From contig NZ_CP124855.1 of the NCBI RefSeq assembly GCF_030012525.1, positions 62,001-126,000 on the forward strand: a DNA stretch of 64,000 nt, written 5' to 3'. The first letter of the stretch is position 1, and each line of letters opens with the position of its first letter. The notes under the pieces are model-generated. The model had not been told where the DNA came from, ran no database searches, and saw only the letters and a program-made list of their open reading frames with translations. Source of the stretch: Chryseobacterium gotjawalense (lineage in GTDB: Bacteria > Bacteroidota > Bacteroidia > Flavobacteriales > Weeksellaceae). A program made the position numbers and the translations under genes. Shown in pieces: positions 36,568-44,835 of the stretch.

Positions 36568-36786
36568 TTGTCTGATGTGCCTATAAATAAAAAAAGGATT
36601 TCAATAAAAAAGACGGTTAATCAAAAATTCATTGAAGATCTTTATTTCAAAAACATCACTGTTAACAGCAAATACGGAGTGATAAGAAAAAACGCGTCCA
36701 ATTTGGTGTTTGAAAATGTGAAAATCAATGGCATCAGTGATTATAAAGTAGCCGGTGGATTAATGAAGGCCGTGGTGAAAAAATAG
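36568..36786 (+). pseudogene. Fragment resembling a parallel beta-helix (GH28-like) C terminus
   Basis: The frame has only a TTG start and encodes 72 residues. The segment FIEDLYFKNITVNSKYGV...NASNLVFENVKING has the repeated N-I-T-V / F-E-N-V-K-I rhythm of right-handed parallel beta-helix enzymes such as GH28 polygalacturonases. These end in this kind of rung. With no signal peptide or catalytic domain upstream, it looks like the leftover 3' end of a deleted gene. A small real protein is less likely. Confidence 0.4.
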
Positions 36787-36815
36787 GAGGTTATTTTTCC
36801 CGCCCCGGAACTGCC

Positions 36816-36852
36816 TCCGAAGTTGGGTCCGGTCATTATCCGCCAACTTCAG
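36816..36852 (+). repeat. Inverted repeat downstream of the beta-helix fragment
   Basis: GAAGTTGG and CCAACTTC face each other across a 16-bp loop. There is no T-run, so a terminator is uncertain. Confidence 0.4.
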
Positions 36853-36894
36853 TAGAGAAAAGAACAATCCATAAAATATTGCTGAAAAAAATTC

Positions 36895-36902
36895 TATCTT
36901 TG
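36895..36902 (+). promoter_or_regulatory. Putative -7 element of the serine hydrolase gene
   Basis: TATCTTTG is a perfect TAnnTTTG element about 105 bp before the ATG at 37008. No good -33 element was found. Confidence 0.35.
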
Positions 36903-37007
36903 AACCAACAGTAGATAGAGTGCCATTTAAGATTAAAAATGGCTTGTAACCAACCCTGCTGAACATCAAGTAAAAGCATTTAATATTTAATCCCAAAACC
37001 ATTACTA

Positions 37008-38558
37008 ATGAAGACCAGATTATCATTTCTCCTCATTCTTATTTCCTTTTTTGCATTTGCTCAAACCGAAGAAAAAAAACTCGATGAACTCATTCAGAAT
37101 ACGTTAAAAACTTTCGATGTTCCTGGAATTTCCGTAGGGATTATTAAAGATGGGAAAGTGATTTATTCAAAAGGTTTTGGTGTAAGATCTTTAACAACGA
37201 ATCAACGAATGACCGATGAAACTCTGGTCGGAATCGCTTCCAACTCCAAAGGTTTTACCGCAACCGCTCTGGCAATGTTGGCAGATGAAGGTAAATTAAA
37301 CTTTGACGATAAAGTTTCTAAATATATTCCCGAATTTCAAATGAATGATGCGTATGTTTCACAGGAAGTTACCATCAAAGATTTGATTACCCACCGGGCC
37401 GGTCTTGGTCTGGGACAGGGGGATCTGATGTTTTTCCCGGAAGGCGGCAGTTTGACTGTAAATGATATCATCCACAATGTAAGATATCTCAAACCAGATC
37501 ATTCATTCCGTACCACTTTGGAGTATAATAATGTAATGTTCATCGTGGCAGGAGAGGTTATTCACAGAGTTTCCGGACTTTCCTGGGCGGAATTTATTGA
37601 GCAGAGAATTTTAAAACCTGTCGGCATGTCTTCCAGCTACGGAAGTTACAACCGCGCAAAGGCAGCCCGTGTTCCGAATATTATCGATGCCCACGCACCG
37701 GTAGATGGCAAAGTTGTTGCCGTCCCTCACGACTGGAATGAAACCGGAAATGCTGCCGGCGGAATTATCAGCAATATTAAAGACATGTCGGTCTGGGCCG
37801 AGTTCCTGATGAATGGTTTTACGACCAAAGAAGGGAAAAAACTGGTCTCTGATAAACAGATTCAGCAGCTTTGGAATTTACAGATTTCTACGCCGGTTGC
37901 TTTGAAAAATCCTTACGATTCTAATTTCGCGGGGTACGGATTAGGATGGTTCATCACCGATGTGAAGGGCCATAAGCAGGTTTACCACACCGGCGGATTA
38001 ATTGGAACGGTAACTCAGTTTACCTTAATTCCGGATATGAAACTCGGAATTATCGTATTGACCAACCAGCAAAGTGGCGCAGCTTTCAGCACGATTACCA
38101 ACACCATAAAAGATTCTTATTTGGGAATGCCTGAAAAAGACTGGCTCAAAACTTATGGCGACAGAATGGCCAAAGTAAATGCAGATTACGATAAAGGAAA
38201 GAAAGAAATATTCGCGAAATCTGAGGCGTTTAGAAAAGATAAAAACGCACAGATTAAAGCGGATCAAATCGTTGGAACCTACATTGATCCATGGTTTGGT
38301 GAGGTGACAATAGCTAATGAAGGCAAGACTTTCCGTATTTACTGTAAGAATTCTCCGAGACTGAAAGGGGAACTGTTGCCTTATTCTTCCAATGTAATGA
38401 TTGCAAAATGGGATGACAGAAGTTACGATGCCGATGCTTTCGTTAATTTTAATTTAAATGAAAATGGAAAAGCGCAGGGTATGAAGCTAAAGCCGATTTC
38501 AGATGTGACCGATTTTAGTTTCGATTTTGAAGATCTTGATCTGCAGAAAGTGAAATAA
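37008..38558 (+). CDS. Class C beta-lactamase-related serine hydrolase
   Basis: This 516-residue exported protein starts with a signal peptide (MKTRLSFLLILISFFAFAQ). The beta-lactamase/transpeptidase-like domain shows the catalytic SxxK as ASNSKGFTA (near residue 75), the YxN motif as EYNNVMF and the KTG-like box as YHTGGLIGT. A separate C-terminal domain of ~110 residues (VGTYIDPWFGEVTIANEGKTFRIY) matches the DUF3471-type domain often fused to this family. Such proteins are D-aminopeptidases or esterases of unknown substrate rather than proven beta-lactamases. Confidence 0.88.
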   Translation: MKTRLSFLLILISFFAFAQTEEKKLDELIQNTLKTFDVPGISVGIIKDGKVIYSKGFGVRSLTTNQRMTDETLVGIASNSKGFTATALAMLADEGKLNFDDKVSKYIPEFQMNDAYVSQEVTIKDLITHRAGLGLGQGDLMFFPEGGSLTVNDIIHNVRYLKPDHSFRTTLEYNNVMFIVAGEVIHRVSGLSWAEFIEQRILKPVGMSSSYGSYNRAKAARVPNIIDAHAPVDGKVVAVPHDWNETGNAAGGIISNIKDMSVWAEFLMNGFTTKEGKKLVSDKQIQQLWNLQISTPVALKNPYDSNFAGYGLGWFITDVKGHKQVYHTGGLIGTVTQFTLIPDMKLGIIVLTNQQSGAAFSTITNTIKDSYLGMPEKDWLKTYGDRMAKVNADYDKGKKEIFAKSEAFRKDKNAQIKADQIVGTYIDPWFGEVTIANEGKTFRIYCKNSPRLKGELLPYSSNVMIAKWDDRSYDADAFVNFNLNENGKAQGMKLKPISDVTDFSFDFEDLDLQKVK

Positions 38559-38985
38559 GTCTTTATTTTTATCAATCCTCACCGATAAATGATAAAAACA
38601 AAGTTCAATTTTCATTAATCCAAGGTAGGGCAGAAGTGAGGATGTAAAAACAAAAACTACCTGCCCCACCTTCCGGATAATAAGCCTTAGGACGTTCTTT
38701 TCCATTCTTCCACTGATTGGTGGTTTTCGTAAAATACCGTCATCATCAGCCGACCGGTCACCTTCTGCACTATGGCTATGGGTGGGCAGATGGCCGCACG
38801 AAAAGATTCGTTCGGGAGAAAGGGGATTCAGTTAAATCTACAGAAATATTACCGTTTTGGAAAAAGTAAAACTGCTCCTACACAACTTTAAAAAAGATTA
38901 TTTTTTAGGATTTTGAGAACTAATGTCGCAGACTACTTTGTGCAACGGTTTAACCGCGGAGCCTGGCGGTTTATTGAAGATGGAG
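38559..38985. other. Gene-free region with a possible gene remnant
   Basis: No complete gene is visible. On the minus strand 38687-38827 is open for 46 codons without a start codon and ends ...MMTVFYENHQSVEEWKRTS, which reads like a protein C terminus. I could not assign it. It may be debris of a deleted gene. Confidence 0.35.
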
Positions 38986-39465
38986 TTAAAAAGGCCTGTC
39001 TTTTTTAGTTTTAAGGTCATCCAGGAACAGAATTATAATTAAAACTCCTGACATCATGCAGCCTATCAACGTCATAATGACATCATGAATATCGAAAGGA
39101 TATAAAATTGTCCGTACCGTTTCCCAAACAGTGAAACCAATAAAAGTGAACAGAACCGAAAAAATAATACTGTTGTAAAGACTGTATTTTCCATAGTACA
39201 TCTTTAGAATTCTATGAAAAGCAAATAGTATTGCAACAAATGCGGCAGCCCCAAATAAACTGGGTAATGTACCTAAGAGAAATTCATTGGCAGATGATAA
39301 TTCAATATTTTTGGGACGCAGGAAGTACTGAATATAAACTACCCATGAGATAAGAATTAATTCCCATACTGTAAGTATGACATACCGTTTTTTATCCTGT
39401 TTGTCTGATTTGTTAATTTCTTCACTAAAGTTGATATTTTTTACCTCTTCAATTAAATTTTTCAT
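38986..39465 (-). CDS. Hypothetical membrane protein, four TM segments
   Basis: I do not recognise this 159-residue protein. After a charged cytoplasmic N terminus it has four hydrophobic segments: VILTVWELILISWVVYIQYF, LFGAAAFVAILFAFHRIL, SIIFSVLFTFIGFTVWETV and VIMTLIGCMMSGVLIIILFL. It ends in a short basic tail. The pattern is distantly reminiscent of VanZ-like proteins, but I would not name it so. I chose ATG 39465; a TTG at 39507 would add 14 residues. Confidence 0.6.
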   Translation of the reverse strand: MKNLIEEVKNINFSEEINKSDKQDKKRYVILTVWELILISWVVYIQYFLRPKNIELSSANEFLLGTLPSLFGAAAFVAILFAFHRILKMYYGKYSLYNSIIFSVLFTFIGFTVWETVRTILYPFDIHDVIMTLIGCMMSGVLIIILFLDDLKTKKDRPF

Positions 39466-40209
39466 TGATGTATTGCAATGGATCGTGTAGCTATTTCTTC
39501 TTTTCAAGTGGCCTTGGTAGTACGGAAAAGTACCAGCAAATTCACGAGCCGCCGCTCCCCAGTCAAAGATTCAGCGAATGTAAGTCCGGTAAAATTTAAC
39601 TGAAACCTACCGAAGCGGCCTATGGAAACAAAATTCAGTTCAGACCAAACGGAGCCCCATGTTTTTTCAATGGAGCTAAGATAATTAAAAATGTGGAAAT
39701 GGAATATCGGAAATTCTCCAACTTCTTTAAAGAAAATATAAATGAGTGCTGCATTTGCTTAAAAAGAAATTTTCTTTTTCGCGACGCTAAAGGGTGGAGG
39801 ATTTCTTAAAAATTCATCAAAATTACACCCTTAAGGATTGGGGAAAATTAATTTTGATGAATTTTAAGCAGACTTCAAATATTGGAGGCAAAGGAATAGC
39901 ATCATTCAACGTTGCACTCAACGCCGGATTTTGTCAATTCTATGCAGGTGTTTTAGTTGAAACACAATTTCATCGTCTCTGTTATAAACTCGTTTCTTTT
40001 GTCAGAAATTTGAAGATGTATCACTTATTATTTTCAATATCAATCTGATGATTTCTATTTTTCTTTGTCCAGTTCAGGAGACCGCTTTTTTGCTTTCCAA
40101 CCGCTGTCGGAAGGGATTGGGCTTTTAAAAAACCACAAGCTAAATCAGTGTACCTTCCTGATTCATAGAATCCGAAACCCGCAGTTGATGTGAAAATACT
40201 TCATTTAAA
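39466..40209. other. Gene-free degenerate region
   Basis: No gene is convincing here. On the plus strand 39607-39807 contains an open stretch without a start codon (reading YGNKIQFRPNGAPCFFNG) that may be debris. Positions 39808-39875 resemble the right end of an IS5-like element also seen at 40741-40803 and 52355-52388. A frame at 39794-40048 runs through this end and is probably not a gene. Confidence 0.35.
39808..39875 (+). repeat. Degenerate IS5-like right-end fragment
   Basis: The segment contains AAAATTACACCCTTAAGGAT and then AATTAATTTTGATGAATTTT followed by AAGCAGACTTC. It matches most bases of 40745-40803 and ends like the IS5-type remnant at 52388 (AAACAGACTCC). Confidence 0.45.
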
Positions 40210-40533
40210 TTAGCGGTGTCTTACCCCTTTCTGATGGTACTGTACATTTTTTACCGTCTCTTTATAATGATTGGGGGTTGAAGCGTTAGGATGGGATGAA
40301 TGAGAAGCATCTGTTACAAAATGGTCCTCCGGTTTTGCATTTCTGATTTCTCTGCCGTTCTGATAGGTCTTATGATCAGCACTGCGGTAGATTTGTCCCT
40401 CGTCATAAAGCGTTCCATCGGGAGCAGTATATTGCCGTTGTACGGTTGCTTTTCTTTTTCTTAAAAAAGCCATTGCAAGTGTTCCTATTGCTGTAGCTGC
40501 CAGTCCTATGGCGATTTTTACAGGGGTCTTCAT
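40210..40533 (-). CDS. Small membrane-anchored hypothetical protein
   Basis: I do not recognise this 107-residue protein. An N-terminal hydrophobic helix (VKIAIGLAATAIGTLAMAFL) is followed by a basic stop-transfer (RKRK) and a polar region (YTAPDGTLYDEGQIYRSADH). The tail is rich in His, Asn and Ser. It should be anchored by its N terminus, the polar part being cytoplasmic or periplasmic. It precedes a stretch of IS debris. Confidence 0.55.
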   Translation of the reverse strand: MKTPVKIAIGLAATAIGTLAMAFLRKRKATVQRQYTAPDGTLYDEGQIYRSADHKTYQNGREIRNAKPEDHFVTDASHSSHPNASTPNHYKETVKNVQYHQKGVRHR

Positions 40534-40908
40534 ATTTTTATTATTTGAGAATCAATAGACAAAATTCTTGCCATTATTCCCAGATGCCTCGCGGGAACAC
40601 GACTGCGTCACCGCATTAACCCAGATGAAGATGATAAAATTTTTAAAATGCCAGATCAAATGCTCCCTACCAAAAAATTTGATGATACCTTTAGGAGGCT
40701 GTTTGAATAAGTTTTAACAATTATAAAAGGCAAAAGAGCGATGAAAATTACACGCTTTAGGGATGGAGGAAATTAATTTTGATGAATGGTAAACAGGCTC
40801 TGGAATTTGTTTTATTAATTATGGATATCCGTTTATAATAATGTAAAAATATCAATAGTCCTTGTGATGAGGTTCTAGATTTTTTCCTGCCCTTTATTAC
40901 CCCGTATT
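40534..40908. other. Gene-free region with IS-end debris
   Basis: No gene is seen. The stretch holds the 40693-40803 element described separately; the rest is AT-rich with no recognisable content. Confidence 0.4.
40693..40803. mobile_element. Short element with imperfect inverted ends (MITE-like, IS5-type ends)
   Basis: The left end AGGAGGCTGTTTGAATAAG and the right end, whose reverse complement begins CCAGAGCCTGTTTACCATTC, share the core G(G/C)CTGTTT. AGGAGGCTGTTT differs by one base from the terminal AGGAGTCTGTTT (reverse complement) of the IS5-type remnant at 52377-52388. The ~110 bp between the ends encode nothing. A small non-autonomous derivative or an internally deleted IS are both possible. 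Confidence 0.45.
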
Positions 40909-40933
40909 AAAAAAGCGGCTCAGGAGCCGCTTC
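40909..40933 (-). terminator. Terminator downstream of katE
   Basis: On the minus strand GCGGCT and AGCCGC pair around a small loop, followed by TTTTTT. It lies about 140 bp after the catalase stop codon. Confidence 0.7.
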
Positions 40934-41070
40934 ATAGAATGGTAAAGAAATATAACAGTGCGCTGCGTACCCACAGATTTTCACACAAACCTCTCGGACA
41001 GAACCTTTAAAAGTTTGAGAGCTTCCTGCTTTAAATTTTAAAAATGAAAAAATAAACGCGCTGCGCGGTA

Positions 41071-43209
41071 TTATGCAGGAACTCCGTTGTCTTTTTCCCT
41101 GTCCCAAAAACGGTGCAGTCTGATGTTTTCTACGAAATCATTTAAAACGCCGGAAGTAGTGATCCCTTTATTTTTCAACGCTGATTTTGGCAATGCTTTT
41201 TCCAGCAATAACCGGCCATTTCCGTCCGTTGAAATGGGTTTGCAGTGTTTAAAGGCTTCCGCAATAAAATGAACAGCATCTGCATTTGCGGAAAGGATTT
41301 CCACACTGTCGCCTCCCGGCACATATACTGCATCAAACACCACAGATGCGGCGGTTAACAGACTGTCATCAATTGGATACTTTTCGCCCGACTGCGTAGT
41401 TACGAATCCATGTCCCGGTGCAATTACGGCAACCATGGCTCCCCGGTCACCCAGTTCTTTTTTTACCTCGGTAAAGGCTTTATCATTAACCCCATCTGCA
41501 GTTAAAATGGCGATTCTTCTGGCCCGAATATCTGTCGGGAGCTTTTTCGCCATGCTGAGCGATGGGGCCTTATCAATCGGTAATTTTTCTTTGAAAGAGT
41601 GGTAATGCTCAGGATCTCCGTCTGCCGGTATGCTGCCGGTGATCGGCTGCGGCAGTTTCTGGGGAATCAAACCTAGATGGTCTCCAACCGTTTTTGAAAG
41701 TTCCCCATCAATTTCTAAGAGCATATTCACCATTCTCTGGCGGATCGGAACTGTTTTTACCTTTCCCAGTTCGAAGGCAAAGGCGTTTTGAATGTGGCGT
41801 TTTTCATCGGCCGACATGCTGTTGTAAAAAAGCGCAGGCTGACTGAAATGATCAAAAAAACTTTTACTTCTCCGTCTTATTTTATTGGAATCTATGCGTT
41901 CTTCAAAAGAGGAAAATCCTCCTTCGGCAATCATGGCCTGAAAAGGGCAGCCTCCTCCGAGGGAATTAGGATTGTACGCTACTTTCCCTTTATTAATCTG
42001 CATTCTGTGCATTCCATCCCGCTGATTATTGGTCACCTCCGGAATGGATTTGTTAATGGGAATTTCATGAAAATTCGGTCCTCCCAATCTTGAAATCTGC
42101 GTATCGGTGTAAGAGAATAATCGCCCCTGCAGCAACGGATCATTGGTAAAATCAATTCCCGGAACCAGGTGACCGGGATGAAAAGCGACCTGTTCGGTCT
42201 CTGCAAAGAAATTATCCGGATTCCTGTTTAAGGTCATTTTTCCGATAATTTCCACCGGCACCATTTCTTCGGGAATTAATTTGGTGGGGTCCAGAAGATC
42301 GAACGGATACCGATGCTCGTCTTCCTGCGCTACAATCTGCACGCCCAGTTCCCACTCCGGGTAATGGCCTTCATCAATCGCCTCCCACAAATCTCTCCGG
42401 TGAAAGTCGGTGTCTTTCCCGGCAATTCTTTGCGCCTCGTCCCAGGCTAATCCCAGAACGCCCTGTTTCGGTTTCCAGTGGAATTTTACGAAATGAGATT
42501 TCCCTTCCGCGTTGATAAAACGGAAGGTATGGATTCCAAACCCTTCCATCGTGCGTAAACTTCTCGGAATCGCACGGTCGCTCATCAGCCACATCACATT
42601 GTGCATTGCTTCCGGCATCAGCGATATAAAGTCCCAGAAGGTATCATGGGCGGAAGCTGCCTGCGGAATTTCGTTATGCGGTTCTGGTTTTACCGCATGC
42701 ACGAGGTCCGGAAATTTAGTGGCATCCTGAATAAAAAATACAGGCATATTATTTCCTACCAGATCATAGTTTCCCTCCTGGGTATAGAATTTTACGGCAA
42801 ATCCGCGGACGTCTCTTGGTACATCAGTAGATCCTCTGAATCCTGCCACTGTAGAAAACCTTACAAAAACGGGTGTTTTTATTGAAGTGTCATTTAAGAA
42901 TTTTGCTTTCGTATATTTTCCCATCGGTTGATACAGTTCGAACACACCGTGTGCTCCAGAACCTCTTGCATGAACAATCCTTTCCGGAATACGCTCATGA
43001 TCGAAGTGGGTTATTTTTTCGCGGAGGATAAAATCCTCCAGAAGCGTTGCGCCTCTTTCGCCTGTTTTCAGGGAGTTTTGATCATCATTAATTTTCAGTC
43101 CCTGATCAGTGGTCAGGAATTCACCCTGGTTATCGGTGGTGAATTTACCAAGCTGTTCCTGTTTAGGATTTGCCCCATTTTCAAATGGTTCACTTTCATT
43201 TATTTTCAT
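41071..43209 (-). CDS. katE: Monofunctional large-subunit catalase (KatE/HPII type)
   Basis: This 712-residue heme catalase decomposes hydrogen peroxide. The catalytic His is in ERIVHARGSGAHGVF, the Asn in the NNMPVFFIQDATKFPD block, and the heme-ligand Tyr in GRLFSYTDTQISRLGG. The last ~150 residues (RRIAILTADGVNDKAFTEVKK...AVYVPGGDSVE) form the DJ-1/PfpI-like flavodoxin-fold domain found only in large-subunit (clade 2) catalases. It lies 27 bp downstream of the DUF892 gene on the same strand, so both probably form an oxidative-stress operon. Confidence 0.93.
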   Translation of the reverse strand: MKINESEPFENGANPKQEQLGKFTTDNQGEFLTTDQGLKINDDQNSLKTGERGATLLEDFILREKITHFDHERIPERIVHARGSGAHGVFELYQPMGKYTKAKFLNDTSIKTPVFVRFSTVAGFRGSTDVPRDVRGFAVKFYTQEGNYDLVGNNMPVFFIQDATKFPDLVHAVKPEPHNEIPQAASAHDTFWDFISLMPEAMHNVMWLMSDRAIPRSLRTMEGFGIHTFRFINAEGKSHFVKFHWKPKQGVLGLAWDEAQRIAGKDTDFHRRDLWEAIDEGHYPEWELGVQIVAQEDEHRYPFDLLDPTKLIPEEMVPVEIIGKMTLNRNPDNFFAETEQVAFHPGHLVPGIDFTNDPLLQGRLFSYTDTQISRLGGPNFHEIPINKSIPEVTNNQRDGMHRMQINKGKVAYNPNSLGGGCPFQAMIAEGGFSSFEERIDSNKIRRRSKSFFDHFSQPALFYNSMSADEKRHIQNAFAFELGKVKTVPIRQRMVNMLLEIDGELSKTVGDHLGLIPQKLPQPITGSIPADGDPEHYHSFKEKLPIDKAPSLSMAKKLPTDIRARRIAILTADGVNDKAFTEVKKELGDRGAMVAVIAPGHGFVTTQSGEKYPIDDSLLTAASVVFDAVYVPGGDSVEILSANADAVHFIAEAFKHCKPISTDGNGRLLLEKALPKSALKNKGITTSGVLNDFVENIRLHRFWDREKDNGVPA

Positions 43210-43236
43210 AATGTAGTTCTAATGTTGAAGGGTTAA

Positions 43237-43803
43237 TTAAACGGCATTTAAATCTTTGGACTGAAGCTTTCCGTCCACAGCCTGTGAATTTAAGTTGGTG
43301 TCTGCGATGGAACTCAATAAGGAATCAGATTTTTTTTCTTCGCCTAAAGTCTTGAGCAAGAGATCAAGTGCGGCTCTTTCATTCAGCGTTTTAGCAAATG
43401 CGGCAAGGGTTCCGTATGTGGCGATCTCATAATGCTCTACTTTTTGCGCACTTGCAATAATTCCTGCATCCCGGACAGGACCCGGTGCGGTCTCTTCCAT
43501 AATTTCTTCCCCTTCTTTAATAATTCCCTCCATGGCTAAACATTTTTTACCTTCCGGTTTCACTCCCATGGACTCAAAAACTTTTTCCAGTCTTTCCACC
43601 TGCATTTTGGTTTGGGCCAGATGGTCTTTAAACGCTGTCTTTAATTTCTGATCTGTGGCCTGCTCCAACATTTTAGGTATTGTTTTTACCAGTGCATTTT
43701 CGGCCCAGTAAATGTCTTTCAAACCATCAATAAAAAAATCTTTAAGATTGGTGATGGGTTTACTTGCGTTTTGTGCTTCGTTCGCACTTTTCTTTTTTGC
43801 CAT
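43237..43803 (-). CDS. DUF892 (YciE/YciF) ferritin-like protein
   Basis: This 188-residue protein shows the DUF892 pattern: LKDFFIDGLKDIYWAENALVK, KTAFKDHLAQTKMQVERLEK and AQKVEHYEIATYGTLAAFAK. The Glu and His residues occur where ferritin-like diiron proteins bind metal. YciE/YciF-type proteins are stress induced, and their function is not settled. I chose ATG 43803 (MAKKKSANEAQ), because the upstream ATG adds a poorly conserved stretch. It leads into katE with a 27-bp gap, which supports a shared role in oxidative or osmotic stress. Confidence 0.87.
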   Translation of the reverse strand: MAKKKSANEAQNASKPITNLKDFFIDGLKDIYWAENALVKTIPKMLEQATDQKLKTAFKDHLAQTKMQVERLEKVFESMGVKPEGKKCLAMEGIIKEGEEIMEETAPGPVRDAGIIASAQKVEHYEIATYGTLAAFAKTLNERAALDLLLKTLGEEKKSDSLLSSIADTNLNSQAVDGKLQSKDLNAV

Positions 43804-43957
43804 AGGTTTAAAATTTAGAGTTGTTACCATTTCCTGTATGCAAATAAAATTCCATTTATGTTAATGTATATGTAAAAAGAAGAATATTTATTTAATGATT
43901 ATGTAAGATAAAGGCTTTTTTAGGATTGATTTGCAGGAATACAGGGGGTCATGGGTC

Positions 43958-44018
43958 AATTGAGGTGAATTGAGGTGAATTGAGGTGAATGGTGAATTGA
44001 GGTGAATGGTGAATTGGA
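43958..44018. repeat. Tandem 10-bp repeat TGAGGTGAAT
   Basis: TGAGGTGAAT occurs three times head-to-tail at 43961-43990. It then alternates with GGTGAAT to about 44018, and looser copies follow to 44054. Confidence 0.8.
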
Positions 44019-44266
44019 AGAATGGAGATTGGTGAATGATGAATGTTGAATGGGTTCTTGCGCGATTGAGTATTTGGCATCGGGGTGCTCCTTTTTTTAA
44101 CGCAATGGGTTGAGGTTCAATGGTGGTAAAGCAGGACAACAGGGTTTTGTACAATCTAGAAGTTGGCTTTGTACTGTTGGTCACGGTTAATATCCACGAT
44201 ATTGGAAAATGAAGGCTTTACCCATTAATATGCGGTGAGCGAACCTGCGGTCTTTAGGCAGTGGGG

Positions 44267-44316
44267 CATACTATAACCATACTATATCCATACTGTATTC
44301 ATTCTATATCTATTGG
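44267..44316. repeat. Tandem ~11-bp repeat CATACTATAnC
   Basis: About four imperfect units (CATACTATAAC, CATACTATATC, CATACTGTATTC, ATTCTATATC) follow one another. Confidence 0.65.
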
Positions 44317-44383
44317 ATTCGGTATCTTGGGGTAGTATTGATAACTGCTAATAAGATGGCGTAACTCAAAGGGGTTCTTAAAA

Positions 44384-44692
44384 TTACCGGAAGGCCGCGC
44401 GGGCTTTGTGATATAAAGTGATGGGAAAGATGATCGCGTGGACTCTTAAGTCGACCCTCCAAGTAAACAGTTTTTCAATAGAAAGCTGCGTCATTGCGGC
44501 CGTCTTCTTGGTACGGATCACTTTCAGGGTTCCTTTGGTCACAGAGGATGAGTCACGGATCGGTGAGGCTTCATCCAGAATTAAATCTTCTGACTCATGC
44601 TCTTTTGCGGTACTGTAATGATTAAGTTTTGAACTGAGTCCCGGTGAAGTCTGGAATTCTATGATGTGTTCCAGCTGCTCTATGGGGTACAT
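44384..44692 (-). CDS. Hypothetical protein, weakly supported
   Basis: The 102-codon frame opens with ATG 44692 and reads MYPIEQLEHIIEFQTSPGLS, then polar and charged residues, and ends with a more basic part (TWRVDLRVHAIIFPITLYHK). It is not the shadow of another gene, and its base composition looks coding. I recognise no domain. It sits alone upstream of the copper oxidase terminator. Confidence 0.4.
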   Translation of the reverse strand: MYPIEQLEHIIEFQTSPGLSSKLNHYSTAKEHESEDLILDEASPIRDSSSVTKGTLKVIRTKKTAAMTQLSIEKLFTWRVDLRVHAIIFPITLYHKARAAFR

Positions 44693-44768
44693 TTCATTAT
44701 TACCAAAGGAGAAGGCGAACGGCTTCAGTTAAAAATAGATGGTCACCTGTTTTTCGCTCTCCTTTAAA

Positions 44769-44815
44769 CATAAAAAAAGAGTGCAGCCCCAATGACAGGC
44801 TGCACTCTTTTATTG
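44769..44815 (-). terminator. Terminator after the copper oxidase fusion gene
   Basis: Arms AAAGAGTGCAGCC and GGCTGCACTCTTT form a long perfect hairpin with A/T flanks just past the stop codon. Confidence 0.85.
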
Positions 44816-44835
44816 TTTTTTGTAAAGAAGATATC

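Larger units (their letters stand above)
43831..44383. other. Gene-free region with short tandem repeats
   Basis: No gene is convincing. The stretch contains two tandem repeats listed separately (43958-44018 and 44267-44316). A minus-strand frame at 43888-44184 is generated by the repeat and is not taken as a gene. Confidence 0.4.

Noticed and set aside
37008-38558. A true beta-lactamase resistance gene
   Set aside because: The SxxK, YxN and HTG motifs are shared with many peptidases and esterases, and the DUF3471-type C terminus argues for a non-resistance hydrolase.
39794-40048. An 84-codon frame
   Set aside because: It starts within an IS5-like end fragment, lacks any motif and has low coding character.
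43958-44054. Possible CRISPR array
   Set aside because: Units are contiguous 10-mers with no spacers, and no cas gene is present.
43888-44184. A 98-codon minus-strand frame rich in Ser, Pro, His and Leu
   Set aside because: It is produced by the TGAGGTGAAT tandem repeat.
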